64,000 bases of DNA from Pseudomonadota bacterium (GTDB lineage: Bacteria > Pseudomonadota > Gammaproteobacteria > Burkholderiales > Burkholderiaceae_C): assembly GCA_021816585.1 (NCBI GenBank), contig JAKAXL010000013.1, forward strand, positions 1 to 64,000, written 5' to 3'. The notes below the pieces were generated by a model. It was not told where the DNA came from. It did not search any database and saw only the letters and a list, made by a program, of their open reading frames with translations. Each line of letters opens with the position of its first letter. Positions within the stretch are counted from its first letter, which is position 1. Both the position numbers and the translations under genes were made by a program. Shown here piece after piece: positions 1 to 11,469 of the stretch.

Positions 1-3937
<3,937 letters not shown>

Positions 3938-4001
3938 TTACATCTCCGCGAGTCCTCGCTGTCGCCGCCGCGGCGACGCGCAGCGTTGTCGGGACCATAC
4001 C

Positions 4002-4661
4002 GTGCCAGCCGACTCCGTCCGGCATCCCGACATGTCCACGACCGCCTATGCTTGCCCGCATGTTCGTGCCGCCGCTGCCGACGCCGTGACCACCCGACCC
4101 GCGCTGGAGCGTTTCTGCGTCGATGTGCGCGCTCGCGCCCTGCGCCTGGCCCTGCTCGAGACCTCGGGCAACCATCACGCCGCCGCCGACCTCGTGCAGG
4201 ACAGCCTGGAGCGGCTGGTGTCGCGCTACGCGGACAAGCCGGAACCGGAGTGGGCCCCGCTGTTCTACGGCATCCTGCGCAACCGTCTGGTCGACTGGCA
4301 CCGCAGGCGCAAGGTGGAGAAGGTGATCGACTTCTTCTTCACCACGGATTCCGACGGCGAATCCGACGACTCCGTGCCCGGCTGGCAAGCCCTCGCCGAC
4401 GAAGCCGCCGGCCCCGAGGAGCAGGTGGGAAGCCTGCAACTCGCCGGGCGCATCGCCGACGCCGTCGCCCGCCTGAGCTCACGCCAGCGCCAGGTCTTCC
4501 TGCTGCGCGAGATGCAGGAGCTGACCATCGCCGACACGGCGCGCGCGATGGACATCAGCGAAGGCAGCGTGAAGACCCACCATCTGCGCGCCCTCACCCG
4601 CCTGCGCCAATGGCTGCAGGACGATAATCCCGGCGCAGGGCCCGAACACCATGCAAGCTGA
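4002..4661 (+). CDS. RNA polymerase sigma factor, ECF-like
   Basis: Sigma-70 family factor with only regions 2 and 4. Region 2 covers roughly residues 45-110, including AADLVQDSLERLVSRY and YGILRNRLVDWHRRRK. Region 4 is near residues 150-205, with LSSRQRQVFLLREMQEL and the helix-turn-helix ISEGSVKTHHLRALTRLRQW. The first codon given is a GTG with a weak GGGA upstream. An in-frame ATG at 4032 is an equally plausible start and gives 209 residues. The gene overlaps the following DUF3619 gene by 11 bases and a DUF3106 gene comes next, a trio typical of Burkholderiales. The DUF3619 partner may act on the sigma factor, but this is inference. Confidence 0.9.
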   Translation: MPADSVRHPDMSTTAYACPHVRAAAADAVTTRPALERFCVDVRARALRLALLETSGNHHAAADLVQDSLERLVSRYADKPEPEWAPLFYGILRNRLVDWHRRRKVEKVIDFFFTTDSDGESDDSVPGWQALADEAAGPEEQVGSLQLAGRIADAVARLSSRQRQVFLLREMQELTIADTARAMDISEGSVKTHHLRALTRLRQWLQDDNPGAGPEHHAS

Positions 4662-5136
4662 TCCCATCCCGAACCATGCTGCTGCCGCTGGGCAGGCCGA
4701 CGACGCTGCGCAGCGCGAACTCGCCGACCGCTGGCGCGCCGGATGCCTGGAGCCGCGCCAGCGTCAGGAATTCGAGCGCGCGATGGCCGCCGACCCGCGG
4801 CTCGCCGAGCAGGCACGCTTCGGGCGGCGCCTGGCGCAGTCGCTGCAGCCCCTGCCGCGGCTGGCGGCGCGTGCCGATTCGCGGCGCGCGCCGGCGCGGC
4901 GTGTGCACTGGCCGCGCGTGCTGGCCGCCGGCATGGTCAGCGCCGGGCTGGCCGGGCTGAGCTTCGGGCTGCTGCCGAGCCTGCTGCAAGCGCGCCGGCA
5001 GGCGCCGTCCTCGCTGCAGCAGATCCAGGCCAACCCGCAGTTGGCCGACGCCGTGCAGAACCTGGATTTCTACGAATGGCTGGCCGCGCATCCGCGCGCG
5101 CTCGACTCGGCAAGCCCCCATGGCGGAACGGCCTGA
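4651..5136 (+). CDS. DUF3619-like membrane protein next to a sigma factor
   Basis: Protein of 161 residues. It has a soluble N-terminal half rich in Arg and Ala, one hydrophobic segment around residues 90-112 (VLAAGMVSAGLAGLSFGLLP), and a short C-terminal part with the motif LDFYEWLAAHP. Size, topology and position directly after an ECF-like sigma gene match DUF3619. The start ATG lies inside the end of the sigma gene, so translation is probably coupled. An anti-sigma-like or accessory role is suggested by position and single-span topology only. No zinc-binding anti-sigma motif is visible. Confidence 0.75.
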   Translation: MQADPIPNHAAAAGQADDAAQRELADRWRAGCLEPRQRQEFERAMAADPRLAEQARFGRRLAQSLQPLPRLAARADSRRAPARRVHWPRVLAAGMVSAGLAGLSFGLLPSLLQARRQAPSSLQQIQANPQLADAVQNLDFYEWLAAHPRALDSASPHGGTA

Positions 5137-5377
5137 CACGGCCATGGCGCGTCTGTGCGCCGGGCTCGCGCTGCTGCTCGCCTTGCTGCAGCCGGCCTAC
5201 GCGCAAGGTCCGCACCCGCGCTACGCGGGACCGCGCTGGCGGCAGCACGTGCAGCGCTGGGAACGCCTGCCCCCGCAGCGTCGGCAGGACATCCTGCGCG
5301 AGCAGCGGCGCTACCGCCAGCTGTCGCCGCAGCAGCAGCGCCGCCTGTTCGAGCAGTACCGGCGCGAACGCCGCTGA
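5120..5377 (+). CDS. DUF3106-like small exported protein
   Basis: Protein of 85 residues. The N-terminus is a clear signal peptide (ARLCAGLALLLALLQPAYAQ). The mature part is short and very rich in Arg, Gln and Pro, with the repeated pattern WERLPPQRRQDILREQRRYRQLSP. This pattern is characteristic of DUF3106 proteins, where it resembles the LTXXQ-type repeats of periplasmic stress proteins. It overlaps the preceding DUF3619 gene by 17 bases. A second in-frame ATG at 5144 would remove the overlap. Function is unknown. Confidence 0.75.
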   Translation: MAERPDTAMARLCAGLALLLALLQPAYAQGPHPRYAGPRWRQHVQRWERLPPQRRQDILREQRRYRQLSPQQQRRLFEQYRRERR

Positions 5378-5382
5378 ACCCC

Positions 5383-5397
5383 GGCCGCGGCGCGGCC
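5383..5397. terminator. Short GC hairpin between convergent genes
   Basis: GGCCGC and GCGGCC form a six-base-pair stem around a three-base centre. It fills the 20-base gap between the stops of the DUF3106 gene (plus) and the decarboxylase gene (minus). There is no T-run, so intrinsic termination is only a suggestion. Confidence 0.35.
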
Positions 5398-7665
5398 TCA
5401 GCGCGGCGCGCGCACGCAGTCGATGCAGTAGCGCTTGCGCCCGTTGTCGTCCTCTTCCTCGACCAGGCCGTGGATGTCGGTGGCGAAGCCGGGGAACTGG
5501 CGGTTGAACTCGCGCGCGAACTGCAGGTAGCGCACGATCTTGCCGTTGAACCTCTCGCCGGGGATGAGCAGCGGGATTCCCGGCGGGTACGGGGTCAGCA
5601 GCGCGGTGGTGATGCGCCCCTCGAGTTCGTCGATTCCCACGCGTTCGATGTCGCGGTGGGCCATGCGCGCATAGGCCTCGGTCGGGGTCATCGCCGGCTG
5701 CAGGCTCGACAGGTACATCTCGGTGGTCAGGCGCGCGATGTCGTTGCCCTGGTAGGCGGTGTGGATGCGCTGGCACAGGTCGCGCAGGCCCACGCGCTCG
5801 TACATCGGATGCTGCGCGACGAACTCCGGCAGGATGCGCCACAGCGGCTGGTTGCGGTCGTAGTCGTCCTTGAACTGCTGCAGCGCGGTCAGCAGCGTGT
5901 TCCAGCGGCCCTTCGTGATGCCGATGGTGAACATGATGAAAAAGCTGTACAGCCCGGTCTTCTCGACGATCACGCCGTGCTCGGCGAGGTAGCGCGTGAC
6001 CACCGCCGCGGGAATGCCGGTGGCGGCGAAGTTGCCGTGCAGGTCCAGCCCCGGCGTGATCACGGTGGCCTTGATCGGGTCCAGCATGTTGAAGCCCGGC
6101 GCCAGTTCGCCGAAGCCGTGCCAGTCGTGGCTGCTGCCCAGCATCCAGTCCTCGCGCGCGCCGATGCCCTCGGGGGCGAGCTCCTCCTCCGGCCCCCAGA
6201 CGCGGAACCACCAGTCGTGGCCGAACTCCTCGGCCACCTTGCGCATGGCGCGGCGGAAGTTCAGCGCCTCGACGATGCTTTCCTCGACCAGCGCGGTGCC
6301 CCCGGGAGGCTCCATCATCGCCGCGGCGACGTCGCAGGACGCGATGATCGCGTACTGCGGCGAGGTCGACGAATGCATCAGGTAGGACTCGTTGAAGCGC
6401 GGACGGTCCAGGCTGCGGGTCTGCGAGTCCTGCACCAGGATCTGCGAGGCCTGGCTGAGCCCGGCCAGCAGCTTGTGCGTGGACTGGGTCGAGAACACCA
6501 TCGACTCGCGGGTGCGCGGGCGCCCCTCGCCGATCGCGTGCATGCCGGCGTAGAAGGGGTGGAAGGTGGCGTGCGGCAGCCAGGCCTCGTCGAAGTGCAG
6601 CGTGTCGATGTAGCCGTCGAGCATCTGCTTGATGGTGTCGACGTTGTACAGCACCCCGTCGTAGGTGGACTGGGTGATGGTCAGCACGCGCGGCTTGACC
6701 TTGCCGGCCAGGTGCGCGGTCAGCGGATTGGCGGCGATCTTGCGCTCGATGTTGTCGCGCTGGAATTCCTCGCGCGCGATCGGCCCGATGATGCCGTAGT
6801 GGTTGCGCGTCGGGGTCAGGAACACCGGCAGCGCGCCGGTCATGATGATGGCGTGCAGCACGCTCTTGTGGCAGTTGCGGTCCACCACCACGACGTCGCC
6901 GGGGGCCACGGTCGAGTGCCACACCATCTTGTTGGACGTCGACGTGCCGTTGGTGACGAAGAACAGGTGGTCGGCGTGGAAGATCCGCGCCGCGTTGCGC
7001 TCGGAGGCCGCCACCGGACCGGTGTGGTCGAGCAGTTGCCCGAGTTCGTCGACCGCGTTGCACACGTCGGCACGCAGCAGGTTCTCGCCGAAGAACTGGT
7101 GGAACATCTGCCCCACCGGGCTTTTCAGGAAGGCCACGCCGCCGGAGTGCCCGGGGCAGTGCCAGCTGTACGAGCCGTCGGCCGCGTAGCCGACCAGGGC
7201 GCGGAAGAACGGCGGCGCCAGCGAGTCCAGGTAGGCCTTGGCCTCGCGGATGATGTGGCGCGCGACGAACTCCGGCGTGTCCTCGAACATGTGGATGAAG
7301 CCGTGGAGCTCGCGAAGGATGTCGTTCGGGATGTGCCGCGAGGTGCGGGTCTCGCCGTACAGGTAGATCGGGATCTCGGCGTTGCGGAAGCGGATCTCGC
7401 CGATGAACTGGCGCAGCGTCTTCACCACCGGCGCCTCCTCGCCGGGCTCGACGGCGGCGAACTCCTCGTCGTCGATCGACAGGATGAAGGCGCTGGCGCG
7501 CGACTGCTGCTGCGCGAAGCTGCTGAGGTCGCCGAAACTCGTGACCCCCAGCACCTCGCTGCCCTCGGCCTCGATGGCCGCCGCCAGCGCACGGATGCCC
7601 AGGCCCGAGTTGTTCTCGGAACGGAAGTCCTCGTCGATGATGACGATCGGGAAGCAAAAACGCAT
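5398..7665 (-). CDS. PLP-dependent Orn/Lys/Arg decarboxylase
   Basis: Fold type I basic amino acid decarboxylase of 755 residues from the ATG at 7665 (MRFCFPIVIIDED). Upstream in-frame codons lack homology-like character. An N-terminal wing domain of about 130 residues is followed by the catalytic domain. STQSTHKLLAG carries the Schiff-base lysine at residue 398, and FVTNGTSTSNKMVWHS and LHFDEAW are typical of the family. The substrate cannot be assigned with certainty. Homologues in Burkholderiales are usually annotated as arginine or lysine decarboxylases, giving agmatine or cadaverine. The gene is monocistronic, with a 157-base gap to the divergent NfeD gene. Confidence 0.92.
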   Translation of the reverse strand: MRFCFPIVIIDEDFRSENNSGLGIRALAAAIEAEGSEVLGVTSFGDLSSFAQQQSRASAFILSIDDEEFAAVEPGEEAPVVKTLRQFIGEIRFRNAEIPIYLYGETRTSRHIPNDILRELHGFIHMFEDTPEFVARHIIREAKAYLDSLAPPFFRALVGYAADGSYSWHCPGHSGGVAFLKSPVGQMFHQFFGENLLRADVCNAVDELGQLLDHTGPVAASERNAARIFHADHLFFVTNGTSTSNKMVWHSTVAPGDVVVVDRNCHKSVLHAIIMTGALPVFLTPTRNHYGIIGPIAREEFQRDNIERKIAANPLTAHLAGKVKPRVLTITQSTYDGVLYNVDTIKQMLDGYIDTLHFDEAWLPHATFHPFYAGMHAIGEGRPRTRESMVFSTQSTHKLLAGLSQASQILVQDSQTRSLDRPRFNESYLMHSSTSPQYAIIASCDVAAAMMEPPGGTALVEESIVEALNFRRAMRKVAEEFGHDWWFRVWGPEEELAPEGIGAREDWMLGSSHDWHGFGELAPGFNMLDPIKATVITPGLDLHGNFAATGIPAAVVTRYLAEHGVIVEKTGLYSFFIMFTIGITKGRWNTLLTALQQFKDDYDRNQPLWRILPEFVAQHPMYERVGLRDLCQRIHTAYQGNDIARLTTEMYLSSLQPAMTPTEAYARMAHRDIERVGIDELEGRITTALLTPYPPGIPLLIPGERFNGKIVRYLQFAREFNRQFPGFATDIHGLVEEEDDNGRKRYCIDCVRAPR

Positions 7666-7821
7666 GGTCGATCCGCGCAGTCGGCGTGGGCCCGCCGCCG
7701 GGCCCGAGCGCGAAAGTGTAGAGCAGCCCCCCGCGCGGCGGGGCCGCATGCCCGCGCGATGGTTGCGCGGGCGCCGCTTTGTCTATGATGCGAGGCGTCG
7801 TAGCTCCTCGTGCCGCCTGCC

Positions 7822-8268
7822 ATGCCGAGCACCCCGCTGCATTGGTGGATCGCCGCCGCCGTGCTGGTCGCCCTGGAACTGGGCAGCGGCAGCTTTTATC
7901 TGTTGATGCTGGCGGTGGGCGCCGCCGCCGGCGCGCTGGCCGGGCACCTCGGACTCGGCCCCACCGGGCAGTGGAGCAGCGCCGCGGTGGTCGGCGCAGC
8001 CTCGGTGGGGCTGCTGTACCTGGTGCGGCGCGGGCGCCCGCAACGCGCGCCGCAGTCCAACCGCGACCTGAACCTCGACATCGGCTCGGTGGTCGAGGTC
8101 GAGCGCTGGGACGATCGCGGCAACGCGCGCGTGCGCTGGCGCGGCGCCGAATGGCAGGCCCGGCTGGGGCGCGGCAAGGCGCTGCCCGGGCGCTATCGCA
8201 TCGCCGCGGTCGACGCCAACACGCTGGTGCTGGACGCGCTGCCCGAGCCCTCCCCGCCCCACGCCTGA
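7822..8268 (+). CDS. NfeD family membrane protein
   Basis: Protein of 148 residues. Two or three hydrophobic segments in the first half (WWIAAAVLVALELGSGSFYL and the next about 45 residues) precede a C-terminal OB-fold-like NfeD domain (GSVVEVERWDDRGNARVRWRG). NfeD proteins partner with SPFH/stomatin proteins, and such a gene follows 29 bases downstream. The ATG at 7822 is preferred over an in-frame GTG at 7810, but neither has a strong ribosome binding site. The probable role is membrane microdomain or proteostasis support. Confidence 0.85.
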   Translation: MPSTPLHWWIAAAVLVALELGSGSFYLLMLAVGAAAGALAGHLGLGPTGQWSSAAVVGAASVGLLYLVRRGRPQRAPQSNRDLNLDIGSVVEVERWDDRGNARVRWRGAEWQARLGRGKALPGRYRIAAVDANTLVLDALPEPSPPHA

Positions 8269-8297
8269 GCCCCCTCCCCCCTTCCCGGAGACACACG

Positions 8298-9215
8298 ATG
8301 GAATTCGCCCTGGTCCTCGCAATCGTCGCGGTCATCCTGGTCTCCCGCGCCGTCAAGGTGGTGCCGCAGCAGCATGCCTGGGTGGTCGAGCGCCTGGGCC
8401 GGTACGACCGCACGCTGGCCCCCGGGCTGAGCCTGATCGTGCCCTTCATCGAGCGCGTGGCCTACCGCCACATGCTCAAGGAGGTGCCGATGGACATCGC
8501 CAGCCAGGTCTGCATCACGCGCGACAACACCCAGCTGACGGTCGACGGCATCCTGTATTTCCAGGTCACCGACCCGATGCGCGCCAGCTACGGCTCGTCG
8601 AACTACGTGGTGGCGATCTCGCAGCTGGCGCAGACCACGTTGCGCTCGGTCATCGGCAAGCTGGAGCTGGACAAGACCTTCGAGGAACGCGACTTCATCA
8701 ACCACAGCGTGGTCTCGGCGCTCGACGAGGCAGCCGCCAACTGGGGCGTCAAGGTGCTGCGCTACGAGATCAAGGACCTCACGCCGCCGGCCGAGATCCT
8801 GCACGCGATGCAGCGCCAGATCACCGCCGAGCGCGAGAAGCGCGCGGTGATCGCGACCTCCGAGGGCGCGCGCCAGCAGCAGATCAACCAGGCCGAGGGC
8901 GAACGCCAGGCCGCCATCGAGCGCTCCGAGGGCGAGCGCCAGGCGGCGATCAACCGCGCACAGGGCGAGGCCGCGGCCATCGAGGCGGTGGCGGCCGCCA
9001 CCGCGCACGCCATCGAACTGGTGGCGCATTCCATTTCCACCCCCGGCGGCAGCGATGCGGTACAGCTCAAGGTGGCCCAGCAGGCGCTGGACGCCTATGC
9101 CGGGCTGGCCCGCACCAGCACCACGCTGGTGGTCCCCGGCGACATGAGCCAGGCGGCCGGCCTGATCGCGTCGGCGATGGCGGTGTGGAAGGGGCAGGCG
9201 CGCCAGGGTGCCTGA
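8298..9215 (+). CDS. SPFH/band 7 (stomatin, QmcA-like) membrane protein
   Basis: Protein of 305 residues. One N-terminal transmembrane anchor (LVLAIVAVILVSRAVKVV) is followed by the SPFH domain. Landmarks are VVERLGRYDRTLAPGL, ISQLAQTTLRSVIGKLELD and VKVLRYEIKDLTPP. A long alanine- and glutamate-rich coiled coil follows (residues about 175-235, repeated EGERQAAI). GGAG seven bases before the ATG at 8298 fixes the start. With the upstream NfeD gene it forms the classical NfeD-stomatin pair, which builds large oligomers at the inner membrane. Confidence 0.93.
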   Translation: MEFALVLAIVAVILVSRAVKVVPQQHAWVVERLGRYDRTLAPGLSLIVPFIERVAYRHMLKEVPMDIASQVCITRDNTQLTVDGILYFQVTDPMRASYGSSNYVVAISQLAQTTLRSVIGKLELDKTFEERDFINHSVVSALDEAAANWGVKVLRYEIKDLTPPAEILHAMQRQITAEREKRAVIATSEGARQQQINQAEGERQAAIERSEGERQAAINRAQGEAAAIEAVAAATAHAIELVAHSISTPGGSDAVQLKVAQQALDAYAGLARTSTTLVVPGDMSQAAGLIASAMAVWKGQARQGA

Positions 9216-9684
9216 GCCGGGGCGGCCGCCACGGCACGCCCCTTCCCGGCGTGCCGGCCGCTGCGCTTCGACGCCGGCATTCACGCTGATTCACCACGGA
9301 TGCTTCCGGCTGCGGCGGGAGGAACTCTCCCGTGGATTTCCGCGCGGGAGTCGAATGGCCGATGCCGAAATTCATCGGGACATCAATACGCGCACGCAGC
9401 GATGCAACGACATCCCGCGTCCGCACCGGAAAACGATCCGACGATATTCTCGTTCATTTCACGAGAATATAACCGGCAGGCTTTTTCATTCAGCCACCTG
9501 GAGAGCCCCATGATCATCGCATGATTCAATGCGTAATGAATCCTCGACCTCATTGCACCCGTTTGGATTTTCGCGTCTGATTCCCGGGAACGAAACGCCG
9601 CCCCGAAAAGGCGTCGTCCACCGAGGCAGCACGGCGCAAAGCCGGGCGTTTTCCCGCAATGTTGTGAAACGAGGAGTCTCTGCG
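9216..9684. other. 469-base gap upstream of the first GloVer gene
   Basis: No protein-coding gene is supported here. Base composition falls clearly below that of the neighbours, especially at 9420-9560. The gap holds the inverted repeat at 9444-9470 and ends with GAGGAG at 9671-9676, eight bases before the next start codon. It probably contains the promoter of the GloVer gene. No convincing -35/-10 pair was found. Confidence 0.6.
9444..9470. promoter_or_regulatory. Perfect 9-bp inverted repeat, AT-rich
   Basis: ATATTCTCG at 9444-9452 and CGAGAATAT at 9462-9470 are perfect inverted copies around a nine-base loop. The element is strikingly AT-rich for this genome. It lies 214 bases upstream of the first GloVer start. 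It could be a regulator binding site or an RNA hairpin; no T-run follows on either strand, which argues against an intrinsic terminator. Confidence 0.45.
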
Positions 9685-11184
9685 ATGAAAGCCATCCGCC
9701 ATATCGCCCTGCTGGGCATTCCAACGGTATTGTGCGCCACACTGGCCGCCTGCGGCGGCGGCGGCGGCGGGGGCGGCAGCAGCCCTTCGTCGTTCAGCAT
9801 CGGCGGCTCGGCCAGCGGCTTCACCGGCGTCTTGCAGCTGCTCGACAACGGCAGCGACAGCCTGAGCCTGAGCCAGCCCGGAACCTTCACGTTCGCGAAG
9901 AAGGTTGCCTCGGGCTCCCCGTACGCGGTCAGCGTCGGAATGTATCCCCCGGCCCAGTACTGCAGCATCGCCAACGGCAGCGGAACCGCCAAGGCCAACG
10001 TCAGCAACGTCGGAGTCAGCTGCGCCCCCGGGACCCTGAAGACCCTGTACACCTTCGGCAGCACCACGCAAGCGCCGGTGGGCGTCCTCGATGGGGATCT
10101 GACGCTGGGCGCCGACGGGAATTACTACGGTACGACCTCTCAAGGCGGCGCCAAGGGCGAGGGTACGCTGTTCAAGATGACTCCGGCCGGCCAGGTGACG
10201 GTGCTGTATTCCTTCGGCATGGCAGCCAATGACGGCACGAACCCCTACGGCCGACCGGTCTATGGTCCCAAGGGCAACCTCTACGGCGTCACGGCCAGTG
10301 GCGGAAGCAATGGCCTGGGCACCCTGTACGAGGTGGACCCGGCAACCGGCCAGGAAACCGTGCTGGTCGACTTCAACGGAACCGCCGATGGTTCCAATCC
10401 GATCGGCTCGCCGCTGCTGGGGAGCAATGGCAAGCTGTACGGCACTACGGAGGGTGGCGGACAGCTCGGGGAAGGGGTGCTGTACGACTATGACCTGGCG
10501 ACCAATACGTTCACGGCCCTGCACGACTTCGCCGGAGGCAACCTGCCCGCCGCGAACCAGGACCTCGGTCAGCCCCACCGCTCGCTGATGCAGGCCACCA
10601 ATGGCCTGATCTACGGCACCACGCTGCGCGGCGGCGCCGACGGAATCGGCGGGGTGTACCAGTGGGCTCCCGGTAGCGGCGCCACGAACGGATACCAGGT
10701 GGTGGCCTCCTTCACGGGAGCCACCGGACAACCGGCGCATCCTGTCGGCGGACTCGTTCAGTCGAGCAATGGCGAACTGTACGGCGTGAGCCTCAGCGGA
10801 GGCACCGGCAACCACGGCACGATCTACAGCGTCAACTTGACCAACAACACCATTTCCACGCTCTATGATTTCACCGGCGGGCAGGATGGAGAGGCGCCGA
10901 ACGGCACCCCCTGCATCGGCAGCGACGGCAACCTCTACGTTGTCGCCGGCCAGGGTGGCCTCTCGGGAGCGACGACCGGTACCGGCACGGTGGATGAAGT
11001 CAGCACCGCCGGGGTACTGCAACGCGTGGTCTACACCTTCCCCGCCACCGGCCAGGGCAGCACGGGGCAGCAACTGCAAAGCCCGGTCGCTGGCCTGATC
11101 GTGGGCGCCAACGGCTTCCTGTACGGCCTGGCCGCAACGGGTGGCGGCAGCACCGGCGGTGGCGGCATCTACCAGATCGACTGA
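9685..11184 (+). CDS. GloVer-repeat lipoprotein, copy 1
   Basis: Predicted exported lipoprotein of 499 residues. The signal peptide ends in a lipobox with Cys23 (CATLAAC), followed by a poly-Gly/Ser linker. Next comes a conserved N-terminal domain of about 75 residues with two cysteines (QYCSIANGSG and GVSCAPG). Seven modules of the GloVer class follow, each with a core such as NYYGTTSQGGAKGEGTLFKM or NLYGVTASGGSNGLGTLYEV. Seven modules ending at the C-terminus suggest a seven-bladed beta-propeller (inference). GAGGAG eight bases before the ATG supports this start over upstream in-frame codons. The function of the family is unknown. Three related genes follow. Confidence 0.85.
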   Translation: MKAIRHIALLGIPTVLCATLAACGGGGGGGGSSPSSFSIGGSASGFTGVLQLLDNGSDSLSLSQPGTFTFAKKVASGSPYAVSVGMYPPAQYCSIANGSGTAKANVSNVGVSCAPGTLKTLYTFGSTTQAPVGVLDGDLTLGADGNYYGTTSQGGAKGEGTLFKMTPAGQVTVLYSFGMAANDGTNPYGRPVYGPKGNLYGVTASGGSNGLGTLYEVDPATGQETVLVDFNGTADGSNPIGSPLLGSNGKLYGTTEGGGQLGEGVLYDYDLATNTFTALHDFAGGNLPAANQDLGQPHRSLMQATNGLIYGTTLRGGADGIGGVYQWAPGSGATNGYQVVASFTGATGQPAHPVGGLVQSSNGELYGVSLSGGTGNHGTIYSVNLTNNTISTLYDFTGGQDGEAPNGTPCIGSDGNLYVVAGQGGLSGATTGTGTVDEVSTAGVLQRVVYTFPATGQGSTGQQLQSPVAGLIVGANGFLYGLAATGGGSTGGGGIYQID

Positions 11185-11245
11185 AGCCGAATCCACGGGC
11201 CGTGCCGCCGGCCGAGGCGGCCATGGCTCGAGGGGTGGCGCAATT

Positions 11246-11299
11246 CCGGGGCGCGGTGGACGGCACGGGTCTTGCCCGGAACCGTCCACCGCGCCCCGG
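11246..11299. terminator. Large 18-bp stem-loop after GloVer copy 1
   Basis: Positions 11246-11263 and 11282-11299 are perfect 18-base inverted copies around an 18-base loop. The loop itself can pair (CGGG with CCCG). A second hairpin follows at 11302-11320 (GCGTTGCAG and CTGCAACGC). Such tandem GC-rich hairpins without a T-run may slow or terminate transcription, or protect the 3' end of the message. They separate GloVer copies 1 and 2, so these need not form one operon. Confidence 0.6.
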
Positions 11300-11469
11300 G
11301 CGCGTTGCAGGCTGCAACGCACCGTGCCTGCCGATGGCGACTCGCGACACCGTCGCGCCGCCACACCGCCGGCCCGCTGGACGCGGGGGCGGCGGGCGGG
11401 CAGCCGACTGTCCCGTCTCGAATCGTCGACCCATGCCGGTCCGCCCCGCCAGACCCGAGCAGGCCCGCC

